Assembly: GCA_009995045.1 (NCBI GenBank)
Contig: JAACQG010000016.1
Location: 12,969 to 50,001 of the forward strand
Direction: 5' to 3'
From: Alphaproteobacteria bacterium
Lineage (GTDB): Bacteria; Pseudomonadota; Alphaproteobacteria; Micavibrionales; Micavibrionaceae
DNA length: 37,033 nt
Position numbers and translations under genes: made by a program. Positions within the stretch are counted from its first letter, which is position 1; every line of letters starts with the position of its first letter. The notes below the pieces were generated by a model, which was given only the letters and a program-made list of their open reading frames with translations, ran no database searches and had not been told where the DNA came from. Positions 8,901 through 16,355 of the stretch are shown here, piece after piece.

Positions 8901-9385
8901 TTCTTTTCAATGTCTTGCAGGCGACCAAGCGTTTTGGCTTCGACCTGTTTTGTCTGTGGCAAAGTATCGGCGGAAAAGGAAATACTGGCATCAGGCTTGT
9001 TCCCCTTGGCATAGGTGCGCACCAGCCAGTAGGAGAAATGAAACAACTCCCGCAAGGCCGTAACGGCGCGTTCCTGACCGATGGCCTTGGTTTCATGAAC
9101 GGCCATATTGCCGAGGTCTTTGATAATCTTGGCTTTGGTCACCAAGGGCGGGCCGACAAGATCCCGGAAACTCGGCTCATGGATTAGGGCGGATAAAGTC
9201 GGCTCATACGGCGAGCGCAGAGATTTATCACTCCGGTACATCCATTTAATTGCCGTTTCCAGCGAAAGCCGCGCATGGAAGCACGCACTGCGCGGATCAG
9301 ACAGCGCCAATTCCTCCGCCCGGCGGGCATGCGTGTACACCTCGATAAATTCATTCTGTAGAAAGTAAAATTGTGATGCTGCCAT
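5990..9385 (-). CDS. hsdR: Type I restriction enzyme, R (endonuclease/translocase) subunit
   Basis: Restriction and DNA-translocation subunit, 1131 residues. In order: a DUF4145/HEPN-like N-terminal helical domain (about 10-130), a charged coiled coil (about 150-205), and an HsdR_N nuclease with D258 in GFVDYV and E273-x-K275 in VVEAKRT (PD-(D/E)XK). The superfamily 2 helicase core follows: ATGSGKT (387-393), DEAH (485-488), GLTATP (508-513) and GRGTRL. The C-terminal region fits the EcoEI-type R subunit. It is the last gene of the WYL-hsdM-hsdS-HEPN-hsdR operon and starts 8 bases after the preceding gene. It looks intact. Confidence 0.96.
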   Translation of the reverse strand: MAASQFYFLQNEFIEVYTHARRAEELALSDPRSACFHARLSLETAIKWMYRSDKSLRSPYEPTLSALIHEPSFRDLVGPPLVTKAKIIKDLGNMAVHETKAIGQERAVTALRELFHFSYWLVRTYAKGNKPDASISFSADTLPQTKQVEAKTLGRLQDIEKKFQESLKAQQQAELERKKSEEGREALEAEIKRLQDEIASVKKVNAAIPDQHDYNEAQTRDAFIDLLLNEAGWALDKPEDREFPVTGMPNNKGEGFVDYVLWGKDGKPLAVVEAKRTKRDPREGQRQAELYADCLEKQYDQRPIIFYTNGYEHWMWDDKRYPPRQVQGFYKRDELELAIQRRSTLKPLAQQKIDQEIAGRYYQTRAIRRISETFEKDNTRKALLVMATGSGKTRTVIALSDLLMRANWAKRILFLADRVALVNQATNAFKKHLPNTAPVNLVTDKNTQGRVYVSTYPTMMGLINETKNGGVRQFGPGHFDLIIIDEAHRSVYRKYRAIFDYFDSMLVGLTATPKDEVDRDTYELFDLERGVPTDAYDLEDAIKDGFLVPPKAISVPLKFPTLGINYNDLSDEEKEQWDAIEWDEDGDKPDYVDPAAVNKWLFNQDTVDKVLKHLMTHGTYVDDGETLGKTIIFAKNSDHAHFIADRFDANYPHLKGKYTRVIDYKTEYAQSLIDDFSEPEKMPHIAVSVDMLDTGIDVPEVVNLVFFKVVRSKTKFWQMIGRGTRLRLDLFGPGQHKQNFQIFDICHNFEFFNQNPDLSDGAGSESLSQRLFEARVELIGNIDGASQSVGDAEKSLRNEISKHLQDEVMGMHLDNFVVRPQRRYVEKYQDKEIWSKIGLDEKTELIEYLSGLPSSVVDDDTAAKQFDLLILRSQLALLNGDKSFLGYKKKVIKTASALEELQNVPMVAREMELILDVQQDEFWTDITLPMLDMVRKRLRSLINLIEKTARPRVFTNFEDEIGEHEEVDLPAMSVGTDMQRFKSKALHFLQQNLNHIAIQKIRLNEPLTPQDIREIERLFIDAGIATQEDLVKLQENIKLGLFIRSLVGLDREAAKKAFAEFQSDKPFSADQLEFLDLIINYLTEKGVMEPSLLYESPFTDIDDMGVEGVFQPDQVTHLINILEEVSKRAAA

Positions 9386-9393
9386 GCCTTATG

Positions 9394-10191
9394 TTATCCC
9401 AAACCTGTTTTCACAGCATCATCTAACTTACGATGAAGTAAAGAAATTAAGGACAAATAATCTGCCGCATCATCTTCGCCCTTCCATAAAATTTTCGGTT
9501 CATGTGCTAACGGATTACGAACTGCACCAAAACATCCCTTCAGCAAAAGCGCAAAGCCCTTATGCTCAGATCTTTCAGTTTCAGATTGTAGCGTATTTAA
9601 CGCCAGTATCGGACGCTCAATGCTGAATACTTTATCAACAAGCGCAGCACCATCCAATGTTTCGCCTGACATATCCCGAATACGCTGGGCCAAACCTTTC
9701 GTGGCCTCAAGAACAGCGTGAAAGTAATTATCCTGCAAAAGTTCTGCCTTACAATATTTACTCACCTCAGCATGGATGCGCCGCCCCTTAAATTTTGCAG
9801 CGATGGTGTTGACCCGCTTGTGAGCCTCATCAATGGTTTCAGCAGCTGTAATGCTATAGAATTTTCCATCTGTACGGTACTCGATCCCGGCAAAGGCAAG
9901 ATGTGCATTGATAGCATGACGAGCCTCTTCAAATGTATCTTGACGGTTCACATAACGAGATGGTTCAAGCAGTCGACGCACAAACTCCATTAACTTTGAC
10001 GGTGTTTTGTCTGCGATTTGATATTTTCTGAATGTAGAGCATAAACGCCGCCATTTCGTACTCTCCCCTGATGTATCCTCGATGCTCATATCAGAGAAAT
10101 GGCGCGAAATGTCGCTACCGCTCAAGTATTCTCCCAAAATTTTTGAGACTTCTTCAATCTGCATATCGGTAAGTTTGGGAGCCGTCGGCAT
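9394..10191 (-). CDS. TIGR02391 (Ymh) family protein with HEPN-like RNPLAH motif
   Basis: A 265-residue protein inserted between hsdS and hsdR. The C-terminal half resembles the TIGR02391/Hypoth_Ymh family, which is often found beside restriction systems. FGAVRNPLAHEPK contains R225-N-x3-H230, an R-x4-H pattern typical of HEPN ribonucleases and set in a helical context. The N-terminal half (to about 100) is a separate helical region of unknown function. It starts 2 bases after hsdS and ends 8 bases before hsdR, so it is an integral operon member. It may be an accessory RNase-type effector that fires when restriction fails, or a structural partner; this is inference from the motif and position. 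Confidence 0.75.
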   Translation of the reverse strand: MPTAPKLTDMQIEEVSKILGEYLSGSDISRHFSDMSIEDTSGESTKWRRLCSTFRKYQIADKTPSKLMEFVRRLLEPSRYVNRQDTFEEARHAINAHLAFAGIEYRTDGKFYSITAAETIDEAHKRVNTIAAKFKGRRIHAEVSKYCKAELLQDNYFHAVLEATKGLAQRIRDMSGETLDGAALVDKVFSIERPILALNTLQSETERSEHKGFALLLKGCFGAVRNPLAHEPKILWKGEDDAADYLSLISLLHRKLDDAVKTGLG

Positions 10192-10193
10192 GA

Positions 10194-11354
10194 TTACAAT
10201 TCCCCCCGAAATGCCCGTTGTTGGAGAGAAAGAAATAGCCGCTCAAATTTTTCAAGACTTTCTTGCATATAAGATTTTTTAGCTTGTAATGAATTAATTT
10301 TTTGAAAATATTCCTTTTGCTTAGCCCGATCTACTTTTGGAACAAAAACTCTGTTTAATGATTTTGAATTGAGATTAAGCATTGTTACTCCGGACGCAAC
10401 AGCCTCAATTTCTTTAATAACTTTCTTTGACCGAATAAGATCAGCAGCAAAATATGGATCAACTTTTGATTTATCAGGTCTTAGGATCATAGATCCAGTT
10501 CCACAAAGAAAGCCCTCCATCTTTCCATCAACTACTGCGCAGCGCCCCATATCACCCCGCCTGCCTAAAATTATATCTCCTTCTTTTAGCAAATATTTAT
10601 GAAGCTCTTTCGCCTTTGCAGGTGAAATGGAAAAAGATGGGTCTGGTATAATCTCGCCATCAATTATATGCGTGGGGTTAATCAATGGAATGCCATTTTC
10701 TATGTAATCCGCTTTATGCAGCAAGGATCCAAAGGGCCCCATCTTAATTTCACTGAAATAATCCGAAAGTTGAATTTCATTATCAGCATCATCAGCACCA
10801 GGATGGAACATCTCATAAAAAATGGATTGGGAGAGGTCGTTGAGGCGGGTGATGGCGAGGCGGCGGGACTGGCGCAGCGCATCTGCCTGATCCAATATCG
10901 CCGCAATACGCTTTTGCTCCTTCATAGAAATAACAGGAACCTGCAATGCTCTTAAAACATCAAGCTTAATGCCTTTCACAGTTGCTCCCGAAGCCTGCCT
11001 TTCTAGAACTTCTGAATTTGCCAAAAGGCAATGAAACAAAAAGCGTGTATCTATTCCTGCTGAAGGAAAAAGAGCCTTTAAGTCTTGGTTAATGGCCATA
11101 TCAATTTTATTGATTGCAGCTTTTCCTACTGCCATCCGCGTTGGAACAATAATTGACCCAGCTGGGATGATATTGGTAGCAGAGTTTTTGACACCATCTT
11201 CTGTAATCATATCAATAGTATTTTCAATGACCGTGGATTTAAAATCCTTCACAGAGGCCCAAGGGATTGAGCCACCCCAATAATTAGGGTTTGATTTATC
11301 AGGGGTTCCGCCACCCTTGATTTCAACCACCTTTCCTAGTTCTACAAAATTCAT
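10194..11354 (-). CDS. hsdS: Type I restriction-modification specificity subunit
   Basis: Determines the DNA sequence recognised by the HsdM and HsdR complexes. It has 386 residues with two target-recognition domains. The first begins at the N-terminus (FVELGKVVEIKGGGTPDKSNPNYWGGSIPW, a classical Methylase_S opening). The second lies at about 195-350 (LSDYFSEIKMGPFGSLLHK). A conserved helical spacer separates them (EQKRIAAILDQADALRQSRR), and a second helix closes the protein. It overlaps hsdM by 4 bases (ATGA). The target sequence cannot be predicted from this reading. The gene is A+T-richer than hsdM, as is common for exchanged specificity genes. Confidence 0.94.
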   Translation of the reverse strand: MNFVELGKVVEIKGGGTPDKSNPNYWGGSIPWASVKDFKSTVIENTIDMITEDGVKNSATNIIPAGSIIVPTRMAVGKAAINKIDMAINQDLKALFPSAGIDTRFLFHCLLANSEVLERQASGATVKGIKLDVLRALQVPVISMKEQKRIAAILDQADALRQSRRLAITRLNDLSQSIFYEMFHPGADDADNEIQLSDYFSEIKMGPFGSLLHKADYIENGIPLINPTHIIDGEIIPDPSFSISPAKAKELHKYLLKEGDIILGRRGDMGRCAVVDGKMEGFLCGTGSMILRPDKSKVDPYFAADLIRSKKVIKEIEAVASGVTMLNLNSKSLNRVFVPKVDRAKQKEYFQKINSLQAKKSYMQESLEKFERLFLSLQQRAFRGEL

Positions 11355-12889
11355 CCCAGCATCTCCTCAAGCTCTTTCATGCCTTTGGCGATGTCTTTTT
11401 CGATCTCGCGCAATTCTTTGAGAATATCTTTGGGCGTGTCGTATTTGATCTCTGCATGCTCAACTTCTTTATAGCGGTTGAGGGAGAGGTCATATCCGGC
11501 CTCGGCAATTTCCGCGCGCGGCACGCAGAAGCTTTGCGCGGTGCGTTTACGCTCTAACTCCGCCCCCTCACGTTCCGCCCAGCGCGCGAGCACATCGGGC
11601 AGGTTGTTTTTAGCGTGATCCTCAGCGTTTAACGCTTCTTTCGGGCGCGGACCCTGTTTTTCTTTCGGCACCAAATCGCCGCGTTTATCATCCAGCGATA
11701 GGCCATCGGCCTGCACATCATAAAACCAGACATGATCCGTTCCGCCCACACCCGTCTTTGTAAAAAACAGAATTGCGGTTGATACGCCCGCATAGGGCTT
11801 GAACACGCCAGAGGGCAGTTTAATCACAGCCTCCAGCTTATGCTCTTCCACCAGCTTTTCCCGCAAGGATTTATGCGCTGTGGAGGAGCCAAACAGAACG
11901 CCATCCGGCACAACAACGGCGGCGCGGCCACCCGTTTTCATCAGGCGCAGGAAGAGTGCGAGGAACAACAGCTCCGTCTTTTTTGTCTTCACAATTTTTT
12001 GTAAATCCTTGGCGCAGCTCTCATAATCCAGCGACCCTGCAAAGGGCGGGTTGGCAAGAACAAGGCTGTATTTTCCGGCATCCTCATTATGCTCCTCAGC
12101 CAAGCTATCGCGATAATCCACCGCCGGATCTTCGATACCGTGCAGCGTCATGTTCATCGCGCCAATCCGCAACATGGTCGGATCAAAATCAAAGCCGTGG
12201 AACATATTGGTGTGGAAATGTTTGCGCGTATCGGCATCGCGCAGCATTTCGGGGTTATGCTCCCGCAGATATTCCGCAGCAGCCACTAAAAAACCGCATG
12301 TGCCGGAAGCCGGATCACAAATCACATCCTTCGGTGTGGGTTTTGTCATCTCCACCATCAGCTGGATGATATGGCGCGGTGTACGGAACTGTCCGTTTTT
12401 ACCAGCGCTCGCGATCATGCCCAGCATATATTCGTAGACATCGCCCTTGGTATCGCGGTCATCCATCGGGATTTGATCAAGTTTTTGCACGACTTTATCA
12501 AGCAAAGCGGGATTGGAAAAACCAAGGCGTGCATCCTTCATATGCTTGCCGTAGCTGGAGCCTTCCGCGCCGAGATTACGCAGGAACGGAAACACATGCT
12601 CATCCACCACGGTCATCATTTCGCCGGGATCAAAATTCTTGAAGCGTGACCAGCGCATATCTTCATAAGAACGGCCTTTGTCATCATTGCCTTCGGGGAA
12701 GATGCGCCGTTCCATCGGCTTTTTTAAGCGCTCGCTCTTGAGCTCTTCTAATGTATGAAGATCATCCAGCCGCTTGATAAAGAGCAGATACGTCATTTGC
12801 TCCATCACCGTCAGCGGGTTTGCTACGCCGCCAGACCAGAAGTCATTCCATATGCTGTCAATTCTGCTTTTGATTTCGCCGGTCATCAT
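11351..12889 (-). CDS. hsdM: Type I restriction-modification N6-adenine methyltransferase subunit
   Basis: Methylates adenine in the target bipartite site using S-adenosylmethionine. It has 512 residues. The N-terminal HsdM_N helical domain (about 1-150) is followed by the Rossmann methyltransferase core, with the SAM motif DPASGTCGF (192-200) and the catalytic motif NPPF (280-283). The C-terminal helices would contact HsdS. The start overlaps the WYL regulator stop by one base (TAATG), so translation is coupled to it. All key motifs are intact. Confidence 0.96.
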   Translation of the reverse strand: MMTGEIKSRIDSIWNDFWSGGVANPLTVMEQMTYLLFIKRLDDLHTLEELKSERLKKPMERRIFPEGNDDKGRSYEDMRWSRFKNFDPGEMMTVVDEHVFPFLRNLGAEGSSYGKHMKDARLGFSNPALLDKVVQKLDQIPMDDRDTKGDVYEYMLGMIASAGKNGQFRTPRHIIQLMVEMTKPTPKDVICDPASGTCGFLVAAAEYLREHNPEMLRDADTRKHFHTNMFHGFDFDPTMLRIGAMNMTLHGIEDPAVDYRDSLAEEHNEDAGKYSLVLANPPFAGSLDYESCAKDLQKIVKTKKTELLFLALFLRLMKTGGRAAVVVPDGVLFGSSTAHKSLREKLVEEHKLEAVIKLPSGVFKPYAGVSTAILFFTKTGVGGTDHVWFYDVQADGLSLDDKRGDLVPKEKQGPRPKEALNAEDHAKNNLPDVLARWAEREGAELERKRTAQSFCVPRAEIAEAGYDLSLNRYKEVEHAEIKYDTPKDILKELREIEKDIAKGMKELEEMLG

Positions 12890-13788
12890 TATGCTGCTTC
12901 TTTCTTTTTAATTGTCTGCGCCTTTGCCAGCGCTTTTTTGGTTGCCGCTTTATTCGCCACTACAACATGTTGCTCATTCGCAGGCATTTCCGAGCCATCA
13001 CAGCTTGGGTAAAGCCCAAAGCGGCGAAGGTAATAATAAAGGAGCGCTAAGCGGATTTTCAGATCCAAGCGTCCCTCTGTCATATCGTAATCGAGAGCCA
13101 CGGCCTTTGCCTGGCTTTTTGCAAGATCCGGGTGGGTTGTTAAGGTCAATGTAAAATATGTGTTCCATTTTTCATCAGGCTGCACTGGCCACTGATCATT
13201 TATAAAATCCCCGGTTTCCTGAATGCGGGATAAAAGGAAATCTTTATAATCCTCATCCTTGTGGCAGAAAGCCCGCGTGTGCCAGCGCATACCATCGAAC
13301 GCGAAGGCATGGGGCGATATTTCGCGCCATACGGGTTCTTCTCCGTTCATCGATTGGTACAGGACTTTTAAGGTTTTCTGTTCCTTTATGCTTTCGGACA
13401 CAACACGCAATATATCTGGGTCAATATTACGCTTCGGCATTTGAACAATGTCATATTCCGGCTCGTATGACAGCCAGGGAGCGGGGTTAGATTTCAAAGC
13501 CAGCATGTCATCGCGCAGTTGCCGAAAATAACTGTCGGCGTCGGGCGTGATAAAGGCGGGTTTGAACGAATCGGTGGAGAAATATTTCTTCACTTTGAAG
13601 TCATAGTGAAGGTTTTTTGGTGCTGCCTCCTGATATTTTGATAGGTCATTCGAAGCTTGAGGCACGGAAACGTCAAATTGATTCATGATGTCGGAGCGGT
13701 TGATCTGCCTCTCCCAAAACAGCCGGAAATCAATGAATTCCAGTCGTTTCTCGACACTCCATCGTTGCTCTTTTTTCTTTTGCGGCAT
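12889..13788 (-). CDS. WYL-domain transcriptional regulator (BrxR/CapW-like)
   Basis: Predicted autoregulatory repressor of the restriction operon, 299 residues. The N-terminal winged helix (about 8-75, WSVEKRLEFIDFRLFWERQINRSDIM) is followed by a linker, a WYL domain (about 135-210, TLKVLYQSMNGEEPVWREISPHAFAFDGMRWHTRAF) and a C-terminal dimerisation region. This order matches BrxR and CapW, which control phage-defence operons. A TAAGGGAT ribosome site precedes the ATG. Directly upstream lie two palindromes (13807-13823 and 13848-13864), very probably its operators. It is coupled to hsdM by a one-base overlap. The ligand of the WYL domain is unknown. The tail is rich in Lys and Ala. Confidence 0.85.
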   Translation of the reverse strand: MPQKKKEQRWSVEKRLEFIDFRLFWERQINRSDIMNQFDVSVPQASNDLSKYQEAAPKNLHYDFKVKKYFSTDSFKPAFITPDADSYFRQLRDDMLALKSNPAPWLSYEPEYDIVQMPKRNIDPDILRVVSESIKEQKTLKVLYQSMNGEEPVWREISPHAFAFDGMRWHTRAFCHKDEDYKDFLLSRIQETGDFINDQWPVQPDEKWNTYFTLTLTTHPDLAKSQAKAVALDYDMTEGRLDLKIRLALLYYYLRRFGLYPSCDGSEMPANEQHVVVANKAATKKALAKAQTIKKKEAA

Positions 13789-13806
13789 TATTTATCCCTT
13801 AGGGTT

Positions 13807-13823
13807 CGTATAGTAAATATACG
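13807..13823. promoter_or_regulatory. Operator-like palindrome 1 upstream of the WYL regulator
   Basis: Perfect inverted repeat CGTATA-GTAAA-TATACG with a 5-base spacer, 19 bases upstream of the regulator's start codon. It shares the 11-base stretch GTTCGTATAGT with the second palindrome. Likely bound by the WYL protein. Confidence 0.75.
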
Positions 13824-13847
13824 GACGCTTGACTCTCGCTTCCAGTT

Positions 13848-13864
13848 CGTATAGTTTTTATACT
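13848..13864. promoter_or_regulatory. Operator-like palindrome 2, between the restriction operon and the MBL cassette
   Basis: CGTATA-GTTTT-TATACT, centred 41 bases (about four helical turns) from palindrome 1 with the same half-sites and spacer length. It lies in the divergent control region and could act on both the restriction operon and the plus-strand DUF2188/MBL operon. Confidence 0.72.
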
Positions 13865-13945
13865 AATCGTGAGAATCAGTCAATGACTTCCTGCATATAG
13901 CAGCAGAAAGAGTTGGCTCAACAAAGGCAAAACACGGAGGTTATT

Positions 13946-14176
13946 ATGCCAGATAAAAGCAATTTTTGGACACAACAACGCGAAGATGGAAAATGGGAAA
14001 GCAAGCGCGAAGGTGCGGACAGGGCATCAAAGGTTACGGACACGCAGGCTGAAGCTTGGAAATATTCCAAAGACCACGCCCGCGAAGAAAAAGGCGAGGC
14101 CTTTCTTAAAGGGCGCGACAACAAAATCCGCGAGCGCAACACCTACGGTGACGATCCAAATCCACCAAAAGGTTAA
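13946..14176 (+). CDS. DUF2188-family small protein
   Basis: A 76-residue soluble protein. The pattern WTQQREDGKWESKREGADRASKVTDTQAEA...GRDNKIRERNTYGDDPNPPKG matches DUF2188, whose members typically end in a GRDGKIRERNTYG-like strand. The ATG at 13946 follows a strong GGAGG site; the in-frame upstream ATG (13913) has none. Function unknown. It is the first gene of a four-gene plus-strand cassette, 14 bases before the next gene. Confidence 0.75.
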   Translation: MPDKSNFWTQQREDGKWESKREGADRASKVTDTQAEAWKYSKDHAREEKGEAFLKGRDNKIRERNTYGDDPNPPKG

Positions 14177-14190
14177 ACAGGAGCAGTAGC

Positions 14191-14508
14191 ATGAAGATTA
14201 CAGGATTAGACAATCTGCAAAAACGATTACAGAAGCTTGCAAATGACGCTCAGGCACTGGACGGATCCCACGCAGTGCCGCTGGAAGAGCTTCTAAATGA
14301 ATCATTTGTACGCAAGCATACGCAATATTCCTCTTTATCAGAGATGATTGAAAAGAGCGGCTTTGATGTAAAATCGCCCGAAGATTTTAAAGCCATTCCT
14401 GATGATGAATGGGATAAATATATAAGATCTATCACTAGCTTCGCTGACTGGACGGCCATGCTGGGCAAGGCTACAGAAATATGGACCACCAAAAAGCTGG
14501 GATTATAA
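14191..14508 (+). CDS. Hypothetical 105-residue helical protein in the MBL cassette
   Basis: Not assigned to a family. The opening KITGLDNLQKRLQKLANDAQALDG resembles the N-terminus of small proteins found in prophages and defence loci. The rest is mainly helical and acidic (SPEDFKAIPDDEWDKYI). No cysteines, signal peptide or membrane helix are seen. It has a GGAG ribosome site and is 15 bases upstream of the MBL gene. Cotranscription with it is very likely; an adaptor or regulatory role would be a guess. Confidence 0.6.
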   Translation: MKITGLDNLQKRLQKLANDAQALDGSHAVPLEELLNESFVRKHTQYSSLSEMIEKSGFDVKSPEDFKAIPDDEWDKYIRSITSFADWTAMLGKATEIWTTKKLGL

Positions 14509-14523
14509 TAACAGGAGAGTTCT

Positions 14524-15621
14524 ATGAGTGATGTAAAAATTGAAATTGATTTTCTGCCCGTCGGTGACGGCGCAAAAAGCGGTGATGCGATTGCCATCAG
14601 GTATGGTGATGACAACGAGCTATTCATACATGTGGTTGATGGTGGTACACAAGAGTCCGGGGAGACTTTGGTAAACCACATAAACAAATATTACGATAAT
14701 CCCGCTTGGATAGATAACTTAGTGTGCACACACGGTGATGATGATCACTCTTCAGGACTACGAACTGTCATAGAAAACTTTAATGTTGGTAAAATATGGA
14801 TGAATAGACCGTGGCTTTATGCGTCAGAACTTACCCATAAATTCAAAGGGGCGTGGACAGCAGAAGGCCTAAGAAGAAACATCAGAGACGCTTTTCCTAT
14901 TTTAGCAGAAATTGAAGATATGGCTAATGAGCGAGGAATTATTATTGAGGAGGCTTTTCAGGGAAAACGAATAGGGCCATTTATTATAGCCTCCCCATCT
15001 AGGCATTTTTATCTGTCTTTAATTCCGCATTTTAGCCGTACGCCCGAACCTGTTGAGCAAGCTAAAGAGGGTTTCAGTTTCTTGAGGTTTCTTGGTGAAG
15101 CTGGAAGATCTGTAGCTTACGCTGCCTCAAATCTTGTACCAGATTCATGGGATTTTGAATATTTGCCCGGAGGTGAAACTGCTGCTTCCAATGAAAGTAG
15201 CATTGTACAATATATGCACTTTGGCGATATCCGGGTTATGTTGACAGGCGATGCTGGTCTGGAAGCACTTAATCATGCAACAGACTTTTTACATCATAAT
15301 GGGTACGAAACAAAATGTATGGACATTATTCAAATTCCACATCATGGCAGCCGAAGAAACATTTCGACTGAATTGTTAAACAGACTTATAGGCTCATCAA
15401 TCTGTAAGAATGGATCATCTGGCGTTGCTTATGCCTCTGCGTCTGCTGGAAACTCAGATCATCCTAGAAAAAGAGTTTTGAACGCATTTACAAGGAGAGG
15501 CTACCGAACGCACAGTACGGAGGGAACTACTAAGGGCTATAATCACAATATTCCAATGAAACCAGGTTGGAGTTCAGCAGTACCGCACCCATTTTATGAC
15601 CATGTAGAAGAAAGTTCATGA
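14524..15621 (+). CDS. ComEC-like metallo-beta-lactamase-fold hydrolase
   Basis: Soluble 365-residue MBL-fold protein resembling the hydrolase domain of ComEC/Rec2. The first metal motif is THGDDDH (69-75), the H-x-D-x-D-H form used by ComEC-type and some nuclease or phosphodiesterase members. MLTGDAG (about 239) supplies the bridging Asp, and IQIPHHGS (about 270-276) carries the HH pair. Near the N-terminus FLPVGDGAKSGDAIAIRYG and VVDGGTQ are also family-like. Unlike ComEC it has no membrane channel domain; the next gene encodes a separate four-helix membrane protein 1 base away. GGAGA ribosome site. Nuclease or nucleotide-hydrolase activity is expected from the family; the actual substrate is unknown. 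Confidence 0.85.
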   Translation: MSDVKIEIDFLPVGDGAKSGDAIAIRYGDDNELFIHVVDGGTQESGETLVNHINKYYDNPAWIDNLVCTHGDDDHSSGLRTVIENFNVGKIWMNRPWLYASELTHKFKGAWTAEGLRRNIRDAFPILAEIEDMANERGIIIEEAFQGKRIGPFIIASPSRHFYLSLIPHFSRTPEPVEQAKEGFSFLRFLGEAGRSVAYAASNLVPDSWDFEYLPGGETAASNESSIVQYMHFGDIRVMLTGDAGLEALNHATDFLHHNGYETKCMDIIQIPHHGSRRNISTELLNRLIGSSICKNGSSGVAYASASAGNSDHPRKRVLNAFTRRGYRTHSTEGTTKGYNHNIPMKPGWSSAVPHPFYDHVEESS

Positions 15622-15622
15622 G

Positions 15623-16342
15623 ATGGAAAGCTTCTTTGATCTATATAGCTTAAGAGCAAGAACCGCTCCAGCAGCAATATTTTTCATACCGCCATTGCTG
15701 TTGTTTCTAGCTTGGTGGCCTTTTGAATACAACGAACATGTTTTTCTCGTGCTGACTACAGTTAGTATTCTGGTGCTAATTTTGTTTTCTCAAGTCGTAA
15801 GATCTTCAGGTCAAAGAGCGCAAACTAATCTGTATAAGAATTGGGGAGGAAAGCCCAGTGTACTAGCGTTGCGCCATAATAATCCACTAATCGATAGCTC
15901 TATCAAACAAAGATATCATCACATCCTCGCGAACAAAATTCCTGATGTTGTAATGCCTTCAAAAAAATCAGAGGCCGAGAATACAGCTTTTGCAGATACC
16001 CAGTATAATGTTGCTTCTGAATGGCTTTTATCAAACACACGCGATAAATCAAAATACCCGCTGATCTTTGCAGAAAATGTTAATTATGGCTTTAGACGAA
16101 ATATGTATGGGCTGAAAAAACATGCAATAATTTTGTACCAGCCTATATTGATGCTCAATATCGTTTTTCTATTTGAGAAATGGATTACACCTACCAAAAA
16201 TATTGGTTCTTTGGATATTTTGTCAGGTATTTCATGCCCTCTCTTACTGGCTGCATGGGTTTTTATAATAAAACCAAGCTGGGTTAAAGAAACCGCAGAT
16301 GACTTCGCACGACAGCTTTATAAAGCATGCGATAGTATATAG
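15623..16342 (+). CDS. Four-TM membrane protein, S-4TM-like putative effector
   Basis: A 239-residue protein with two hydrophobic helices near the N-terminus (about 17-34 and 38-60), a polar middle (about 62-160) and two more helices near the C-terminus (about 166-184 and 195-214). This 2+2 layout with a soluble insert matches S-4TM pore-forming effectors of nucleotide-signalling conflict systems, though this protein is shorter and I see no single diagnostic motif. Its start is 1 base after the MBL stop, so the two are coupled. It is convergent with hipA 1, with 13 bases between them. It could be a pore-forming suicide effector or a membrane anchor for the MBL enzyme. Confidence 0.7.
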   Translation: MESFFDLYSLRARTAPAAIFFIPPLLLFLAWWPFEYNEHVFLVLTTVSILVLILFSQVVRSSGQRAQTNLYKNWGGKPSVLALRHNNPLIDSSIKQRYHHILANKIPDVVMPSKKSEAENTAFADTQYNVASEWLLSNTRDKSKYPLIFAENVNYGFRRNMYGLKKHAIILYQPILMLNIVFLFEKWITPTKNIGSLDILSGISCPLLLAAWVFIIKPSWVKETADDFARQLYKACDSI

Positions 16343-16355
16343 GGTTAAGCGATAC

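Noticed and set aside
11956-12649. Several plus-strand open frames opposite hsdM
   Set aside because: hsdM motifs on the minus strand are intact, and the opposite frames have no ribosome sites or recognisable domains.
14524-16342. CBASS system, because of the S-4TM-like protein
   Set aside because: No CD-NTase-like gene or nucleotide-binding sensor is present nearby. The partner is an MBL hydrolase instead.
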